DNA of 64,000 nucleotides from Agrocybe praecox (Eukaryota; Basidiomycota; Agaricomycetes; Agaricales; Agrocybaceae). The stretch covers positions 248,001 to 312,000 of the forward strand of contig OZ024852.1 of NCBI GenBank assembly GCA_964017145.1, written 5' to 3'. Of this stretch, positions 62,866 to 64,000 are shown piece by piece. The notes beneath the pieces were generated by a model. It was not told the origin of the DNA. It did not search any database and worked only from the letters and a program-made list of their open reading frames with translations. Position numbers and translations under genes: made by a program. Positions within the stretch are counted from its first letter, which is position 1. Every line of letters begins with the position of its first letter.

Positions 62866-64000
62866 CTAGAATGGGAATCCATGAGCATGGCCTCTCCTTC
62901 CACCTCCTCCAAATCCACCTCCTCCAAATCCGCCCCCTCCGAAACGCGTTCCGCCACCGCCCCCAAACGCGGCGAATAGCTGTTCCATATCAGCGGCGCT
63001 CATGCCTCCCATACCACCCATACCACCTCCTTCGTTCATGCCGTCTTCATCCTCACCCAGATCGTACCTCTCTCGTCTGCGAGTATCGGAAAGGACGGCG
63101 TTCGCCTCAACCACGAGTTTGAATTTCTCTTCATCGCCTCCCTTGTCAGGATGGTGCTTCAAACTCTCCCGCCTGTACGCCTTCTTAATGTCCGCTTCGT
63201 TGCAGTCTCGAGGAACTCCGAGAATCTTATAATAGTCTTTCGTCTTGCTCCGTTTCTGTGCAGCTTCGGCCTTTTTCAGTTCTGACTTGAGTGCCCGTAC
63301 ATCATTCTCCGTAGCGCTGCCTTCAGTCTGAGCCTGCTGGATGGCAGATTTGAAGTCCGCGATACAGGCGTCATATTTCTCGAGATGCAGGTGAATCCTT
63401 GCACGAGTACGAAGAGCCTTGAACGAGTTGGGGGACAGGAGAAGAGAGGCGTCGGTGTCGGCCAAGGCATCATTGTGTCTGTCCAACTTTAGCAAAGTAG
63501 TAGCACGGTTCGACAACAACGTCGCCCGAATTTGTCCACCTTTTCCTTCTTCCTCTACTTCACCGATTCGCTGGGATTCTCAATGAGTAACCTGTCGCGC
63601 GACACAACTATTGAAGACGTACCTCCAGACATTCGCTGTATTTTTCCAACGCTTCCTGTAGCTTTCCGACCTTGAATGCAACATTTCCCTCTTCCTTTAA
63701 CCTTTCCACGTCTTTGACGCGCTTCCTCAACCTTTGAGCAGGCTCATGGCCAGGATCCAAACGCAATGCAGATGTCACGTGTTGAAGGGCTTGAGGTAAC
63801 CGTCCGCTGAGGAAAAGGACCAGTCCTCGCAATGTGAGGGCATCTGGCGAGTTGGGGTTCAATCGAAGAGCATCACTAGAGGATATTATGAATTGGGTGT
63901 AAACACAAAAATAAGAAGAAAAATACATACTTTGCTGCCATATTCGCAGCTTCCCATGATCCTTTCGACAGTTCCAACTCGACTCTCCAATATCGCCACT
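62866..64000 (-). CDS. TPR-DnaJ co-chaperone (DNAJC7-like), 5' end outside window
   Basis: Hsp40 co-chaperone that couples TPR binding of Hsp70/Hsp90 tails to J-domain stimulation of Hsp70. Partial exons (minus) 64000-63931, 63875-63623, 63570-62866, phases consistent. TPR repeats: the visible part includes [40 protein letters not shown] and [19 protein letters not shown]. The J domain follows ([20 protein letters not shown]) with the HPD motif in [13 protein letters not shown]. The C terminus is Gly/Met-rich, then Gly/Phe-rich, and ends HAHGFPF. The order TPR then J domain defines the DNAJC7/TPR2 group. The start codon and first TPRs are to the right of the window edge. Confidence 0.93.

Overview
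The window looks like chromosomal DNA of a wood- or litter-decay basidiomycete (Agaricomycetes). Genes are cut by many 45-70 nt GT-AG introns. Products include a laccase, a copper-radical glyoxal oxidase, two GMC oxidoreductases and several fungal families. I assembled exons by hand from splice sites, frame continuity and family motifs. No database search was run, so every name rests on recognised motifs.

Layout, left to right. 1-2.0 kb: a truncated member (copy A) of a three-member family, here called HBR: an N-terminal helical domain followed by a receiver-like (REC-like) domain. 2.3-4.8 kb: glyoxal oxidase (minus). 5.3-9.3 kb: a coiled-coil protein. 9.9-13.6 kb: a Zn2Cys6 transcription factor. 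14.4-19.7 kb: the VPS10 sorting receptor. 20.1-20.8 kb: a small membrane protein. 21.5-23.0 kb: intact HBR copy B, followed by an alpha/beta hydrolase and a DUF4238 protein. 27.9-29.0 kb: a low-complexity Tyr/Gly/Ser protein. 29.3 kb: a 62-residue protein ending in a CaaX box. 30-32.9 kb: no recognisable gene. 33.0-35.2 kb: a forkhead-domain protein. 36.0-36.5 kb: two identical tRNA-Ile genes in inverted orientation. 36.6-39.1 kb: GMC oxidoreductase 1. 40.5-45.1 kb: gene-poor, with one candidate small secreted protein. 45.2-47.4 kb: laccase. 48.2-50.6 kb: an S28 serine peptidase. 51.4-54.0 kb: GMC oxidoreductase 2. 56.0-57.6 kb: a third tRNA-Ile and intact HBR copy C. 58.1-59.0 kb: a duplicate of the CaaX locus. 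59.5-60.8 kb: a Gfo/Idh/MocA dehydrogenase. 61.6-62.1 kb: a broken short-chain dehydrogenase. 62.9-64.0 kb: a TPR-DnaJ co-chaperone that runs off the right edge.

Functionally, the glyoxal oxidase and both GMC oxidases would make extracellular H2O2, and laccase would oxidise phenolics; this is the usual ligninolytic toolkit. All three H2O2 producers end in a hydrophobic tail of GPI-anchor type. The most novel material is the HBR family (two intact copies, one that lost its receiver half) and the CaaX microprotein, whose two copies differ only at synonymous sites in the coding exons. A roughly 180 bp dispersed repeat occurs four times, always in the same orientation.
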